DNA from: Actinomycetota bacterium
GTDB taxonomy: Bacteria; Actinomycetota; Geothermincolia; Geothermincolales; RBG-13-55-18
DNA: 64,000 nucleotides
Reading direction: 5' to 3'
Assembly: GCA_014360645.1 (NCBI GenBank)
Contig: JACIXD010000002.1
Coordinates: forward strand, 62,001-126,000
Positions 8,400-17,296 of this stretch are shown one piece after another. The position numbers and the translations under genes were made by a program. Positions within the stretch are counted from its first letter, which is position 1. Each line of letters begins with the position of its first letter. Below the pieces are notes generated by a model. That model was not told the origin of the DNA. It searched no databases and saw only the letters and a list, made by a program, of their open reading frames with translations.

Positions 8400-10067
8400 C
8401 TACATGATGACCCTGAGCACCTCGTCGATGGAGGTGATGCCCTGCCTCACCTTTATGAAACCCTCGTCGCGCAGCGTCCTCATGCCTTCCGACTTGGCCA
8501 TCTCCGCTATCTCCACGTGGGGCGCGTTGCGCGCCACCAGGTGCTCGATGTTCTCCGTCACCTCCAGCACCTCATAGATGCCCACCCTCCCCTTGAAGCC
8601 GGTGTTGTTGCAGGCGGGGCAGCCGCGGGGCCTGAAGAGCACCTCGTCGGTCCTCTCGTCCCAGGGGAAACCTATCTTCGCCAGGTATTCCGGGTCGGGC
8701 TCGTAGGCCTCCTTGCAGCGTTCGCAAAGCCTCCGCGCCAGCCTCTGGGAGCTCACGCAGTCCACCGCCGAGGCGATGAGGAAGGGCTCGATGCCCATCT
8801 CCAGCAGGCGGGTGAGGGCGCTGGGGGCGTCGTTGGTGTGCAGGGTAGAGAGCACCAGGTGCCCGGTGAGGGCCGACTCGATGGCGATCTGCGCCGATTC
8901 CGGGTCGCGGATCTCGCCGATCATCACGATGTCGGGGTCGCAGCGCAGTATGGAGCGCAGGGCGGAGGCGAAGGTCAGTCCCGCCTTGTAGTGGACCTGT
9001 ACCTGGTTGATGAGGGGCAGGCGATACTCCACCGGGTCCTCGACGGTGATGATGTTGAGCTTTATGGAGTTGAGCACGTTGAGGGTGGCGTAGAGGGTGG
9101 TGGTCTTGCCGCTGCCTGTGGGGCCGGTGACCAGGATGGTCCCGTAGGGCTTGTGGAAGCTGCGGGAATATTTTTCCAGAAGGTCCTCGCTGAAGCCCAG
9201 TTCCTCGAGGCTCATGAGGGAGGCGCTCTTGTCCAGGATGCGAAGCACGACCTTCTCGCCGTGGATGGTGGGAAGGGAGGCCACGCGCAGGTCAACCGGC
9301 TTGCCCAAGATGTCCACCGAGGCCCTGCCGTCCTGGGGAAGGCGTTTTTCGGCGATGTTCATGTCCGCCATGACCTTTATCCTCGCCACCACCCCCGGAT
9401 GGATGGCCTTGGGGTTCCTCCTGATCTCGTGAAGCACGCCGTCGATGCGGTAGCGCACCCGCACGTCGTGCTCCATGGGCTCGATGTGCACGTCGCTGGC
9501 GCGGTCGTTCACCGCCTCGCTGATGAGGAGGTTGACGTACCTGACGATGGGGGCGTCGTCCGCCTCCGCCTCCTCCCCCGTCTCTCTCGTCTCCCCGGCC
9601 ATCTCCTCGCCGCCGATGTCCAGGTCGGTCTCGGTGCGGCAGTAGCGGTTGATGGCGGAGATGATGTCCTCCTTGGTGGCCACTAGGGGCTCTATGTCCA
9701 TGCCCGTCATGATGCGGATGTCGTCCAGCGCGAAGACGTTGGTGGGATCGGCCATGGCCACCAGCAACTTGTCCCCCTCGAAACCCACCGGGATGAGGGT
9801 GTAGCGCCGGGCCACCTCTGCGTCCACCAGCGAGGAGGCGGCGATGTCCACGTCGTAGTTGGCGAGGTCCACGTACCTGAGGCCGATCTGGCGCGCCAGG
9901 ATGGAGGTGAGGGCCCCCTCGCTGACCATCTTCATGTCGATGAGCACCCTGCCCAGGGTCTCCCCGGTCTCCTGCTGGCGCTGCAGGGCCTGCTCGAGCT
10001 GTTCCTCGGTTATGATGCGGTTCTTGACCAGTATCTGTCCCAGCTTTTCCTTTTTCGGCTTCTGCAT
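8400..10067 (-). CDS. pilB: Pilus extension ATPase PilB with MshEN-type N-terminus
   Basis: Hexameric ATPase for pilus polymerisation, about 555 residues. The N-terminal part (about 8-61) holds two MshEN-like repeats, KLGQILVKNRIITEEQ and TLGRVLIDMKMVSEGA, each followed by the L-x3-L-x2-Q ending. This repeat type binds cyclic di-GMP in MshE, although the leading Arg is Lys or Thr here. The motor core has GPTGSGKTT (Walker A), TVEDPVEY (Asp box), MIGEIRD (Walker B) and GHLVLSTLHTND (His box). A zinc-binding pair CERC...CPAC lies near residues 466-505. The start is chosen as ATG 10067 with GGAAAG upstream. A longer frame from TTG 10103 would overlap aroE. Confidence 0.95.
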   Translation of the reverse strand: MQKPKKEKLGQILVKNRIITEEQLEQALQRQQETGETLGRVLIDMKMVSEGALTSILARQIGLRYVDLANYDVDIAASSLVDAEVARRYTLIPVGFEGDKLLVAMADPTNVFALDDIRIMTGMDIEPLVATKEDIISAINRYCRTETDLDIGGEEMAGETRETGEEAEADDAPIVRYVNLLISEAVNDRASDVHIEPMEHDVRVRYRIDGVLHEIRRNPKAIHPGVVARIKVMADMNIAEKRLPQDGRASVDILGKPVDLRVASLPTIHGEKVVLRILDKSASLMSLEELGFSEDLLEKYSRSFHKPYGTILVTGPTGSGKTTTLYATLNVLNSIKLNIITVEDPVEYRLPLINQVQVHYKAGLTFASALRSILRCDPDIVMIGEIRDPESAQIAIESALTGHLVLSTLHTNDAPSALTRLLEMGIEPFLIASAVDCVSSQRLARRLCERCKEAYEPDPEYLAKIGFPWDERTDEVLFRPRGCPACNNTGFKGRVGIYEVLEVTENIEHLVARNAPHVEIAEMAKSEGMRTLRDEGFIKVRQGITSIDEVLRVIM

Positions 10068-10086
10068 ACGCGTCTTTCCGTCCTCG

Positions 10087-10971
10087 TCATCCCGACCGTT
10101 CAAGCGCCCGCCCGAGGGCCTCGCGCATCTCCTCCAGCGGCGGCTCCAAGCCCGTCCAGAGCCGGAAGGAGATGGCCGCCTGGTGCAACAGCATGCCCTC
10201 GCCTCCCGCCGTCATCGCTCCCCTCGCTCCCGCCTCGCGCAGGAAGGCGCCGGGCCCGCGCCCGTACTTCAGGTCCACCGCCCAGGTCCCAGGGGCAAGC
10301 TCCCGGTAGTCGAGGGGCAGGTCCTCTTCCCCCGTGAGGGGAGTGCAGTTCACCGCCAGGGAGCATCCCGCGATCTCTCGCATGCCCTCACGGTCGAATC
10401 CCTTAACTGATATCTCGGTCGAGGCCACCGCCTTCTTTAACGCCTCCGCGAGGTCATCGGCTCTGCGTCTCGTACGGTTGACCACCACGATGCGCGACGC
10501 CCCCTCCCTCGCGGCCGCCAGCGCCACCGCCCGCGCCGCTCCTCCCGCCCCGATGACCATGACCCCGGCACCCCTGACGGCGATGCTCCTCTCGCGCATG
10601 AAGGCGCGGAACCCCTCGGCATCGGTGTTGTGTCCCACCAGCACATCGCCCGCCGCGACCACGGTGTTCACCGCCCCCAGGACCTCCGCGTCACCTTCCA
10701 GGCGGTCCACGAGCTCCGCGACCCGCAGCTTGTGGGGTATGGTGACGTTGAAGCCGCGGAATCCCAGCGCCCTCAGCCCCTCAACCGCCGCCCCCACCTC
10801 CCCGGGCGCGGCGCGCAGGGGGAGGTAGACCCAGTTCATGCCGTAGTACCTGAAGGCGGCGTTATGCATGGCCGGCGACAGGGTGTAGGAGATGTCGTGT
10901 CCGAGGATCCCCGTGAGCTCGGTGTCCCCGTCTATTTCCACCTGCGTTCCCTCCGTCGCCGTTTGCTCCAT
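10087..10971 (-). CDS. aroE: Shikimate dehydrogenase
   Basis: Reduces 3-dehydroshikimate to shikimate with NADPH. About 294 residues. The N-terminal substrate domain has HDISYTLSPAMHNAAF and the catalytic GFNVTIPHK lysine loop. The NADP domain has IGAGGAARAVA and the NRTRRRAD dinucleotide-specificity loop, and the C-terminus has the GGEGMLLHQAA motif. The start is uncertain: ATG 10971 or TTG 10998, both without a clear ribosome binding site. It sits 20 bases before pilB, well away from aroC and aroK, which it normally accompanies. It may share a transcript with pilB. Confidence 0.95.
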   Translation of the reverse strand: MEQTATEGTQVEIDGDTELTGILGHDISYTLSPAMHNAAFRYYGMNWVYLPLRAAPGEVGAAVEGLRALGFRGFNVTIPHKLRVAELVDRLEGDAEVLGAVNTVVAAGDVLVGHNTDAEGFRAFMRERSIAVRGAGVMVIGAGGAARAVALAAAREGASRIVVVNRTRRRADDLAEALKKAVASTEISVKGFDREGMREIAGCSLAVNCTPLTGEEDLPLDYRELAPGTWAVDLKYGRGPGAFLREAGARGAMTAGGEGMLLHQAAISFRLWTGLEPPLEEMREALGRALERSG

Positions 10972-11053
10972 CCGCCAACGTCCCGGGCAGGCCGCCAACC
11001 ATAATATGTATCAGCCGGGAAGCGGCAATCAAGAGGAACGGTCCTAACAGACC

Positions 11054-11599
11054 CTATTTATCCAGGGTCTTGAGGATATCGTAGAGCAGCCCGAGGAGCA
11101 CCTTTTTCACGTCCTCCTTTTCCAGGGCGTTGCAGGGGATGATCTGGATGTCGCCGTCGATGTTGAGCTCCTTCCTGATGGTGTCGATCACCTGCGAGGG
11201 ATCCCCGTCGGGCATCCTGGTGGCCCCGATGACGTAGGGAGCGTCGGAGAGGGTGGCGAAGAACTCCAGGATGCGCCGTCCCTCGGCGAAGGTCTCCGGA
11301 CGGCTCGCGTCCAGCATGAGGATATAGCCCAGCATCCCCTCGGAGAGTATCTGCCACATGAAATCGAACCTCTCCTGACCCGGGGTGCCGAAGAGGTAGA
11401 GGACGATGTCTTTGGAGATGGTTATCCTTCCGAAGTCCATGGCCACGGTGGTCTCGGCCTTCACCCGGCGGGTGGAATCCGAAATGGCGCGCTCGGTGGA
11501 GACGATGGATATCTCGCTGATGCTCTTAATAAAGGTGGTCTTCCCCGCGCTGAACGGCCCGGTGACCACGATCTTGAAGGACCTCAACTGGCCATCCAC
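11054..11599 (-). CDS. Small Ras-like GTPase (MglA/CvnD type)
   Basis: A 181-residue P-loop GTPase. G1 is GPFSAGKTTFIKS, with the bacterial-type FSAGKT loop seen in actinobacterial conservon (CvnD) GTPases. G3 is FGTPGQERF in place of DxxG. The usual G4 signature NKxD/TKxD is replaced by GATRMPD, so guanine recognition may be unusual. Such GTPases work with Roadblock proteins as regulators, as in Myxococcus MglA/MglB. The gene lies three bases after the DUF4388 gene and downstream of three Roadblock genes. The start is GTG 11599 or TTG 11587, because the AAGGAG is very close to the GTG. Confidence 0.88.
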   Translation of the reverse strand: MDGQLRSFKIVVTGPFSAGKTTFIKSISEISIVSTERAISDSTRRVKAETTVAMDFGRITISKDIVLYLFGTPGQERFDFMWQILSEGMLGYILMLDASRPETFAEGRRILEFFATLSDAPYVIGATRMPDGDPSQVIDTIRKELNIDGDIQIIPCNALEKEDVKKVLLGLLYDILKTLDK

Positions 11600-11602
11600 T
11601 CC

Positions 11603-14600
11603 TTACAGTCTCTTGATGCCGTCGATTATCCTCATGATCAGGCTCTTGGTGACGGCCTTGTCCCTTTTTACCTTCGGGACCGGCTTCCCTTTATCTAATT
11701 CATCCGCCTCCACCACTTCTCCTTTCGGCTTCACGGGTATCTTTATCTTCTTCGTGGGCTGGGGAGCAGCGGCTCCCGTCAGTTCCGCGAGTTCCCTCTC
11801 GAGGGAATAGCTCTCCAGGTCGAAACCTTCCGCCTCCTCCTCGCCGTATGCCTCCGTCCTTGCGGCCGCCGCGCCTTCCGCTCCACCAAGCGTCGCGGGT
11901 ACTTCCTCCACCGTCGGCGCGTACGGCATGCCCTTTTCCCCGCCGCGCTCGGACAGTAAATCATGTGTACCGATAGCTGCCGCCTCTCCCATCTGCGCTT
12001 CGCCCTTCGAGGCGGTCTCGTCCGCAACCTCGCTGGTAAGACCTTCCAACAGGTCTATGGGCTGTTGGGGTGGGGCCTCCTGGGCGGGGGGCGCGGCCGC
12101 GGTCTCGGGAGCGGGGGCCTGGGCCGAGGGCGCGGGGGCGGCCATGGCCGCGGGCTCCACCGCCGGAGGGATCTCCGGGACGAAGGTCTCGGGCGGAACC
12201 GCGGCGGCGGGCGCCTCCGTCTCCGCTGTCTGTGCCCCTTCCGCGCCCGTCTCTATGAGGCTTTCGAGGATGTCTATGGGCTGTTGGGGTGGGGCCTCCT
12301 GGGCGGGGGGCGCGGCCGCGGTCTCGGGAGCGGGGGCCTGGGCCGAGGGCGCGGGGGCGGCCATGGCCGCGGGCTCCACCGCCGGAGGGATCTCCGGGAC
12401 GAAGGTCTCGGGCGGAACCGCGGCGGCGGGCGCCTCCGTCTCCGCTGTCTGTGCCCCTTCCGCGCCCGTCTCTATGAGGCTTTCGAGGATGTCTATGGGC
12501 TGTTGGGGTGGGGCCTCCTGGGCGGGGGGCGCGGCCTCCACCGGCCCTTCCGCGGCGAGGATCTCCTCCTCCAGGGCGGCTATCTCCTCCTGCAAGGGCA
12601 TGAGATCGGGAGACGACAGGGCTTTTTCCGCTTCAAGGATCTCCTTCTCGAGCTCCTCGATCTCGGCCATCAGCGGGCTGGCGCCTCCCACGGGGCCCCC
12701 ATCGTCCCCGGGTTCGAGGAGAGCCGGCGCGGCCTCCATATCGAAGAAGGTCTCCTTGCCGCTTCCCTGCAGAACCGCTTCCGCGATGGTCTCCGGCAGG
12801 GCATCCTCAACTTTCAGCGCGGTCTCGACGGGCGGCAGGTCCTCCAGCATCACGCTCTCCAGGACCTCCAGTCCCGGCCCCGCGCCCTCCTCGGCGAGGG
12901 CCACGTCCGCTCCGCTCGGCGCCTCGGCGAGGAGGGCGGTCTCCCGGACTGGCGCCGCTCCCTCCGCGCTTACGGGGATGTCCTCCAGCATCACGCTCTC
13001 CAGGACCTCCAGTCCCGGCGGTTCAAGGCCCACCCCGGAAACCGAGGCCGCCACCCTTTCCTCGACCTCCTCCAGGGGCAACTTCAGGGTGGCCGCCTCG
13101 CCGGGCGATTCCGGCTCCTCTTCCACCGGCGCCCGCTCCGGCTCCACCACGGCCCCGCCGCGCCGGAACGCGCCGCCCAGGATCTTTTCGGGGTCGATGG
13201 CCGCCCGCTCGGGAGGACGGAGACCTGCATCCGCAGCAACCTCCCTCTCCCTAGGAGAGATCTTATCCAGGTGGCTCTTCCACTCCTCCGGTATCTCCTC
13301 CGGCTCCAGTTCCGCTATCTCCTCATCCGCGGCCAGCCTGGCGATCTTTCCGTATTTCTTCTCCAGATAAGCCCTCTTGGCCGCCCTCGCCTCCACGCTC
13401 TCGTGCGTCATGGGTTCATCGGATGGGCGCCGTCCCTCCTCGGGGACCGCCGGCTCGGGCTCCCTTGTCCCCTCTTCCTCTTCCTCGTCGAGGCTGACTC
13501 CCTCCGGCAGCAGTTGGCTGATCTTCTTCTTGAGCTCTTCCAGCTCGGCTTCCTTGCTCTCTATCTGGAGAACCTGCTCGGCCTCCAGGGACTCCTCAAC
13601 CGCCGCCTCCTTCATCTCCCGTATGCGCTCCGACTGCTTTCTCAGCTCCTCCTCGAGCACGCTCCGGACCCTCGAGGGATCGGGCACGGCAGTGGGCACC
13701 TCCACCTCCGGCGCGGCCTCCACTCCCCCGCCCTCCCGCACCTCTGGCTCCATCTCTCGGGCATGCATTTGATCGAGTGACGGCTCGACCGGGGGGGCTT
13801 CCTCCTCCACCAGTATCAGCGGCTCGCTCTCCTCCCCCAGGTCTATCTCCACCGCCTCCAGGTCTGCGGCGACCGCGTTCTCCTCGCCCTCTTCCTCGCG
13901 GACCGCTTCCCCCTCCTCGGCTCCGAGCACGGGGGCGATCGCATCCTCGCGCACCCTTTCCTCCATGGGTGCCGGCGGTGCGGTCCCCTCCGGGGGCAGC
14001 GCGGTCTCCTCCAGCGAGGGCTCGCATGGGAGGGAGATATCGGGAAGCGATACCTTCGGCTCTTCCGGCGGCTGAGACGGCGCTTCCTCCTCCAGTACCG
14101 CTTCCAGCTCCATGATCCCCAAGGCCTCGCCCACCGCATCCGCGATACGCGAGGTCCTCTCCTCCTCGTATAGGAGGGCTTCCTCCGGCGTTGCCGCCTC
14201 CTCCCGGGGCGGGGCTTCCGGTGCCTCCGTCATGACGTCGGCCACCGTCTCCGCGACCTCCACCACCTCCTCCCCGGCCTCCTCCACGAACCCTTCCGGT
14301 TCTCCAGCGGGGAGCTCCACCACCGCGGGTTGGTCGCTCTCCACCCTTTCCAGCTCTTTCGCGAGCTGCTCCAGTCTGCGATCGGCCTCTCTTTCCGCCT
14401 CCCGGGGGGTCACGTTCTCCAGCAGGCCGGATCCTATGAGCCCGTAAAGGATCTTGCAGGTGTGCAGGGTGCTCATTCCCGTGAGCTCCACGATCTGGCG
14501 CACCGTCTTCTCGCCGTCGATGTGGGTGAGGACCATCCATTCCTCCGGCGTAAGGCTGATCTGCGCCGCCTCCCTGCCCTGCATAGAGGTCATCTTGAAC

Positions 14601-15118
14601 ACCACGTCGAGATTGGGGATCTTCTTCTCGATGCGGTTCCACTCATCGAGGCGGCGCGAACCCTCCATGATCAGCTCCTCGGTGCTGATGGAGAGTCCTA
14701 TGTCCTCCTCGGGGAAGACCACGCCGGGCTGGAAATCGAACTCGCCGTCCGACCAGCGCAGCATCTCGAACACCGCGTCCTGTATCTGCTCCTCCACGAA
14801 TACCTCGAGCTGCTCCTTGGTCAGGTATCCGAGCCGGATGAGGAGTTGGCCAAGCCTCTGCCCCCGCGCGGTGGTCTTCTGGAGCTGCAGGGCCTCCTCG
14901 AGCTGCGCCTTGGTGATTATCCCCGCGTTGAGTAGCTTCAGGCCCAGGGATTGGCGCTTCCAGTTGGTGGTTGCGAAGAACACCTCGCCGTTGCGGAAAC
15001 AGATATAACCCCTCGCCTGCCCGCGGGTGAGGTTCAGCGTCCCGTTCTTCTTGCCGAAGTTGAGCAGCTGGAAGAGATCGGGGATACTGAAGTCCTTCAG
15101 GCTTCCCTTGAGCGCCAT
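11603..15118 (-). CDS. DUF4388 (PATAN-type) scaffold with long acidic disordered region
   Basis: 1171 residues. An N-terminal DUF4388/PATAN-like domain (1-130) contains two MshEN-like stretches, [16 protein letters not shown] near 57 and [16 protein letters not shown] near 88. A winged-helix-like region (about 188-235) follows. The remaining roughly 900 residues are an acidic Glu/Ala/Pro-rich, presumably disordered linker. Within it, LE-V/I-LES-type peptides recur, two Glu-rich helices lie near 795-840, and a 73-residue block is exactly duplicated in tandem. The C-terminus turns basic ([10 protein letters not shown]; then [16 protein letters not shown]). PATAN proteins regulate PilB in cyanobacteria, so a role in pilus control or as a GTPase/Roadblock scaffold is plausible but unproven. 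ATG 15118 with a GGGAAGGA ribosome binding site. Confidence 0.85.
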   Translation of the reverse strand: MALKGSLKDFSIPDLFQLLNFGKKNGTLNLTRGQARGYICFRNGEVFFATTNWKRQSLGLKLLNAGIITKAQLEEALQLQKTTARGQRLGQLLIRLGYLTKEQLEVFVEEQIQDAVFEMLRWSDGEFDFQPGVVFPEEDIGLSISTEELIMEGSRRLDEWNRIEKKIPNLDVVFKMTSMQGREAAQISLTPEEWMVLTHIDGEKTVRQIVELTGMSTLHTCKILYGLIGSGLLENVTPREAEREADRRLEQLAKELERVESDQPAVVELPAGEPEGFVEEAGEEVVEVAETVADVMTEAPEAPPREEAATPEEALLYEEERTSRIADAVGEALGIMELEAVLEEEAPSQPPEEPKVSLPDISLPCEPSLEETALPPEGTAPPAPMEERVREDAIAPVLGAEEGEAVREEEGEENAVAADLEAVEIDLGEESEPLILVEEEAPPVEPSLDQMHAREMEPEVREGGGVEAAPEVEVPTAVPDPSRVRSVLEEELRKQSERIREMKEAAVEESLEAEQVLQIESKEAELEELKKKISQLLPEGVSLDEEEEEGTREPEPAVPEEGRRPSDEPMTHESVEARAAKRAYLEKKYGKIARLAADEEIAELEPEEIPEEWKSHLDKISPREREVAADAGLRPPERAAIDPEKILGGAFRRGGAVVEPERAPVEEEPESPGEAATLKLPLEEVEERVAASVSGVGLEPPGLEVLESVMLEDIPVSAEGAAPVRETALLAEAPSGADVALAEEGAGPGLEVLESVMLEDLPPVETALKVEDALPETIAEAVLQGSGKETFFDMEAAPALLEPGDDGGPVGGASPLMAEIEELEKEILEAEKALSSPDLMPLQEEIAALEEEILAAEGPVEAAPPAQEAPPQQPIDILESLIETGAEGAQTAETEAPAAAVPPETFVPEIPPAVEPAAMAAPAPSAQAPAPETAAAPPAQEAPPQQPIDILESLIETGAEGAQTAETEAPAAAVPPETFVPEIPPAVEPAAMAAPAPSAQAPAPETAAAPPAQEAPPQQPIDLLEGLTSEVADETASKGEAQMGEAAAIGTHDLLSERGGEKGMPYAPTVEEVPATLGGAEGAAAARTEAYGEEEAEGFDLESYSLERELAELTGAAAPQPTKKIKIPVKPKGEVVEADELDKGKPVPKVKRDKAVTKSLIMRIIDGIKRL
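12053..12537 (-). repeat. Perfect 219-bp in-frame tandem duplication (2.2 copies)
   Basis: Bases 12053-12271 and 12272-12490 appear identical throughout, and a partial third copy of about 47 bases runs to 12537 before diverging. The unit is 73 codons, so the frame is kept. It encodes a Pro/Ala-rich linker ending in the [15 protein letters not shown] peptide. Identity at synonymous sites points to a recent duplication or ongoing homogenisation. Confidence 0.95.
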
Positions 15119-15304
15119 CTTCCTTCCCGTTTATTCATCTCGCTCCGCGGGCGCGCCGCAGGTGCCGCGCCGCTCCATACATTCAATATATATATTTCGT
15201 TAACCGCGCCGTTTTTGATTACCTTACTGTCCGGTGCCGCCGCCGCCCGTCCCCCGAGCGCCGGAGGACAACGTACGCCGGCCTCCAGAGCCTGCGCCCA
15301 CGTG

Positions 15305-15703
15305 TTATTCATACTCTATACGGAACTCCGACTTGATGATCTCGGCGATCTTCTTCGCCGCTCCCTTCACGTCGTACAGAACCAGCCCTAGCTTGCTCCC
15401 CTTGCGCACCAGGGCCGTGAGCACCGCATCCTCTCCCGCCGCCATGAGGAATACGTATCCGGAGTTGCCTTCCACGAAGACCTGGGCCAGCTCGCCCCTT
15501 CCCAGTTCCTCCGACGTCCTCTCCCCGAGGCTCAGGAGGGCGGCCGACATGGCGCCAAGCCTGTCCTCCTCCAGGGTGTTGGGTAGCACCGAGGCCATGA
15601 CCAGGCCGTCCATGCTCACCACCGCCGCCGCGTCCACCTCCGCCGACCTGGAGACCAGCTCGTTCAGGGCGTTGCGAAGTCTCTCCTCCCTGGATTCCGC
15701 CAA
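15305..15703 (-). CDS. Roadblock/LC7-domain protein 1
   Basis: A 132-residue single-domain Roadblock/LC7 (longin-like) protein. An N-terminal amphipathic helix precedes AAAVVSMDGLVMAS. A central LGERTSEELGRGELAQV helix-strand and a C-terminal GLVLYDVKGAAKKIAEII stretch follow. Roadblock proteins of this type dimerise and regulate small GTPases, as MglB does for MglA. It lies 186 bases before the DUF4388 gene. The start is TTG 15703 with GGAGG eight bases upstream. It has paralogues directly upstream at 15766 and 16205. Confidence 0.9.
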   Translation of the reverse strand: MAESREERLRNALNELVSRSAEVDAAAVVSMDGLVMASVLPNTLEEDRLGAMSAALLSLGERTSEELGRGELAQVFVEGNSGYVFLMAAGEDAVLTALVRKGSKLGLVLYDVKGAAKKIAEIIKSEFRIEYE

Positions 15704-15765
15704 GTATCAGACCTCCTAACCGAGTATCCGAAGTGACCGTTGACTCAGACTCACCCTCGCCTTCC

Positions 15766-16140
15766 CTATTCGAAAAGCCTGGCCAGCTCCTCGGCGGTGC
15801 GCTTGCCCTCCATGAACACCACCCCCATCTTGGCCTCCGGCTTCACCAGCAGCGAGAGCAGGGCGTCCGGGCCGCACTGCACCAGCAGCAGGTATCCCTG
15901 GTCTCCCTTGATGTATACCTGTTCCAGGTTGCCCCGCTTGAGGTCGCGGGCCGCCCTTTCCCCCATGCTGAGCACCGAGGCCGAGAGGGCGCCGATCATC
16001 TCCTCGTCGGCCTCGTCGGAGATATCCGACGCCAGCGCCATGGCATCGGAGCTTATCAACACCGCGGCCTCTATCTCCTGCAGATTCGATCTCAGGTTCC
16101 TGAGGACGGCGTTCATCCTCTCGATTCTTTCCGAAGCCAC
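15766..16140 (-). CDS. Roadblock/LC7-domain protein 2
   Basis: A 124-residue Roadblock/LC7 protein, closest in pattern to protein 1: AAVLISSDAMALASDI, then SMGERAARDLKRGNLEQVYI, then GVVFMEGKRTAEELA. The two share the MGER/LGER helix and the strand that follows, so they are probably tandem paralogues that may form heterodimers. The start is GTG 16140 with GGAGG about six bases upstream. 62 bases separate it from protein 1. Confidence 0.9.
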   Translation of the reverse strand: MASERIERMNAVLRNLRSNLQEIEAAVLISSDAMALASDISDEADEEMIGALSASVLSMGERAARDLKRGNLEQVYIKGDQGYLLLVQCGPDALLSLLVKPEAKMGVVFMEGKRTAEELARLFE

Positions 16141-16204
16141 CCTTACCTCCTGTAAGAACGCCCGCGTGCCGGCGCGGTCAGCGCCGGGCTGACCCGCCCC
16201 ATAC

Positions 16205-16558
16205 TCACAGCGCGGCCTCTATGGCCGGGAGGTATTTACGGATATCGTACCTGGCCTTTCCCAGGTTGGCCCCCGCCGGCAGGATGGAGACCAGTATGGC
16301 GTCCGCGCCCACGGCGCTCATCAGTATGGCCCCCTTCTCGAACTCGAACATCGCCTGCGCCATGGGGCCTTGGGCGAGCTCCAGGCCGATCACCTCGGCC
16401 GCGCCAAGTGAGCTGGGAGCGATGGCCCCCACGGCCTCGAGCTGGCTGGCGTCCTCGCCGGCGGTCTCGATGATGAACCCGTCCCTCCCGACCACCAGCG
16501 CGGCGCGCACGGTGCCGGTCGCCACCAGTTCCTCCAGGACCTTCCTCAGATCGGGCAA
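16205..16558 (-). CDS. Roadblock/LC7-domain protein 3
   Basis: A 117-residue Roadblock/LC7 protein, more divergent than the other two. VRAALVVGRDGFIIETA opens the fold, GPMAQAMFEFEKGAILMSAV forms the central strands and the end is GKARYDIRKYLPAIEAAL. The N-terminal and C-terminal helices are shorter. The start is TTG 16558 with GGAGG nine bases upstream. It is the first gene of the GTPase/Roadblock module. Three different Roadblock proteins with one GTPase suggest several alternative regulatory pairs. Confidence 0.88.
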   Translation of the reverse strand: MPDLRKVLEELVATGTVRAALVVGRDGFIIETAGEDASQLEAVGAIAPSSLGAAEVIGLELAQGPMAQAMFEFEKGAILMSAVGADAILVSILPAGANLGKARYDIRKYLPAIEAAL

Positions 16559-16984
16559 ACCACACCACCTCCTGCCCCGGGGAGAAATGCTCGTTCTCCT
16601 ACCTCTTTCATCGCCCGTTCCTCATCGACGATACCGTTCCCATTCCGCCTCCATTCGGCGCGCCGCAGATACCGCCATCCCCGGACGGTTGGACTCCTGT
16701 CCCCCGCGCCGCTCTAATGCATACATATCGTCATTTCGAGTATTTACTTGACCCGCGGCGAGGCCTTCATGCGTGGGCATACCGGGTCTCGACTCAGGCT
16801 CCGCACCTCAGGCCGGGATAACCCCGCCTCCCCCATACAGGGTGGGGCGAACCTCCCACCCCATATTACAGGTTAACGCCTTTCCTTTTCCATGCAGGCG
16901 CGAGGCTCCCGCTCCCATCCGGCTTCCGGCCACGGAGCGCCGTCCCTCCTCGCCGCCCCGGTATGCGGCGGGAGCCGCGGCGCC
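16559..16984. other. 426-base intergenic region before the Roadblock module
   Basis: No gene was found. A 7-bp inverted repeat (16840-16846 with 16855-16861) lies about 125 bases after the ferredoxin stop, without a T-run, so it is at best a weak terminator. An AT-richer island near 16720-16755 may hold the promoter of the Roadblock operon, but no convincing -35/-10 pair was seen. Confidence 0.5.
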
Positions 16985-17275
16985 CTAGAAGATGGCCCTG
17001 CATTTCATCTCCGCCCGGGGATCGCCGTCCGGCCGCCGCGACCCGTCATCCTCCACCTCCACGGTGATGGCCCGGGCGCGGCAGCCCAGCTCGCAGCTCA
17101 GGCACCTTATGCAGCTCTCGGGATTGGCCACCTGGGGCATTCCCTCCTCACCCCACTCATAGACGGGATACTGCGCTCCCCGCGTCTGAGGGCAAATCTC
17201 CATGCACTCACGGCAGGCCACGCACCTCTCTTCGTCCACGCGGATATGCGAGGCCGTAAGGTCCTTATCTTCCAT
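16985..17275 (-). CDS. 2x[4Fe-4S] ferredoxin-type electron carrier
   Basis: 96 residues with two cluster motifs, CVACRECMEICP (about 18-29) and CIRCLSCELGCRA (about 55-67). The spacing of the first is classical; the second has CxxCxxCxxxC without the usual Pro. An insert of about 25 residues separates the motifs. It is the last gene of the hydrogenase-like cassette, 21 bases after the large subunit, and would pass electrons to or from the small subunit. ATG 17275 with GGAGG six bases upstream. Confidence 0.92.
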   Translation of the reverse strand: MEDKDLTASHIRVDEERCVACRECMEICPQTRGAQYPVYEWGEEGMPQVANPESCIRCLSCELGCRARAITVEVEDDGSRRPDGDPRAEMKCRAIF

Positions 17276-17296
17276 CTCATACCTCCGGACACGATC

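Noticed and set aside
12053-12537. CRISPR-like repeat array
   Set aside because: The repeats are 219 bp, adjacent without spacers and in frame inside a gene.
11928-13780. Long plus-strand ORFs over the scaffold gene
   Set aside because: They mirror the Ala/Pro/Glu-rich scaffold on the other strand and only repeat its 219-bp duplication.
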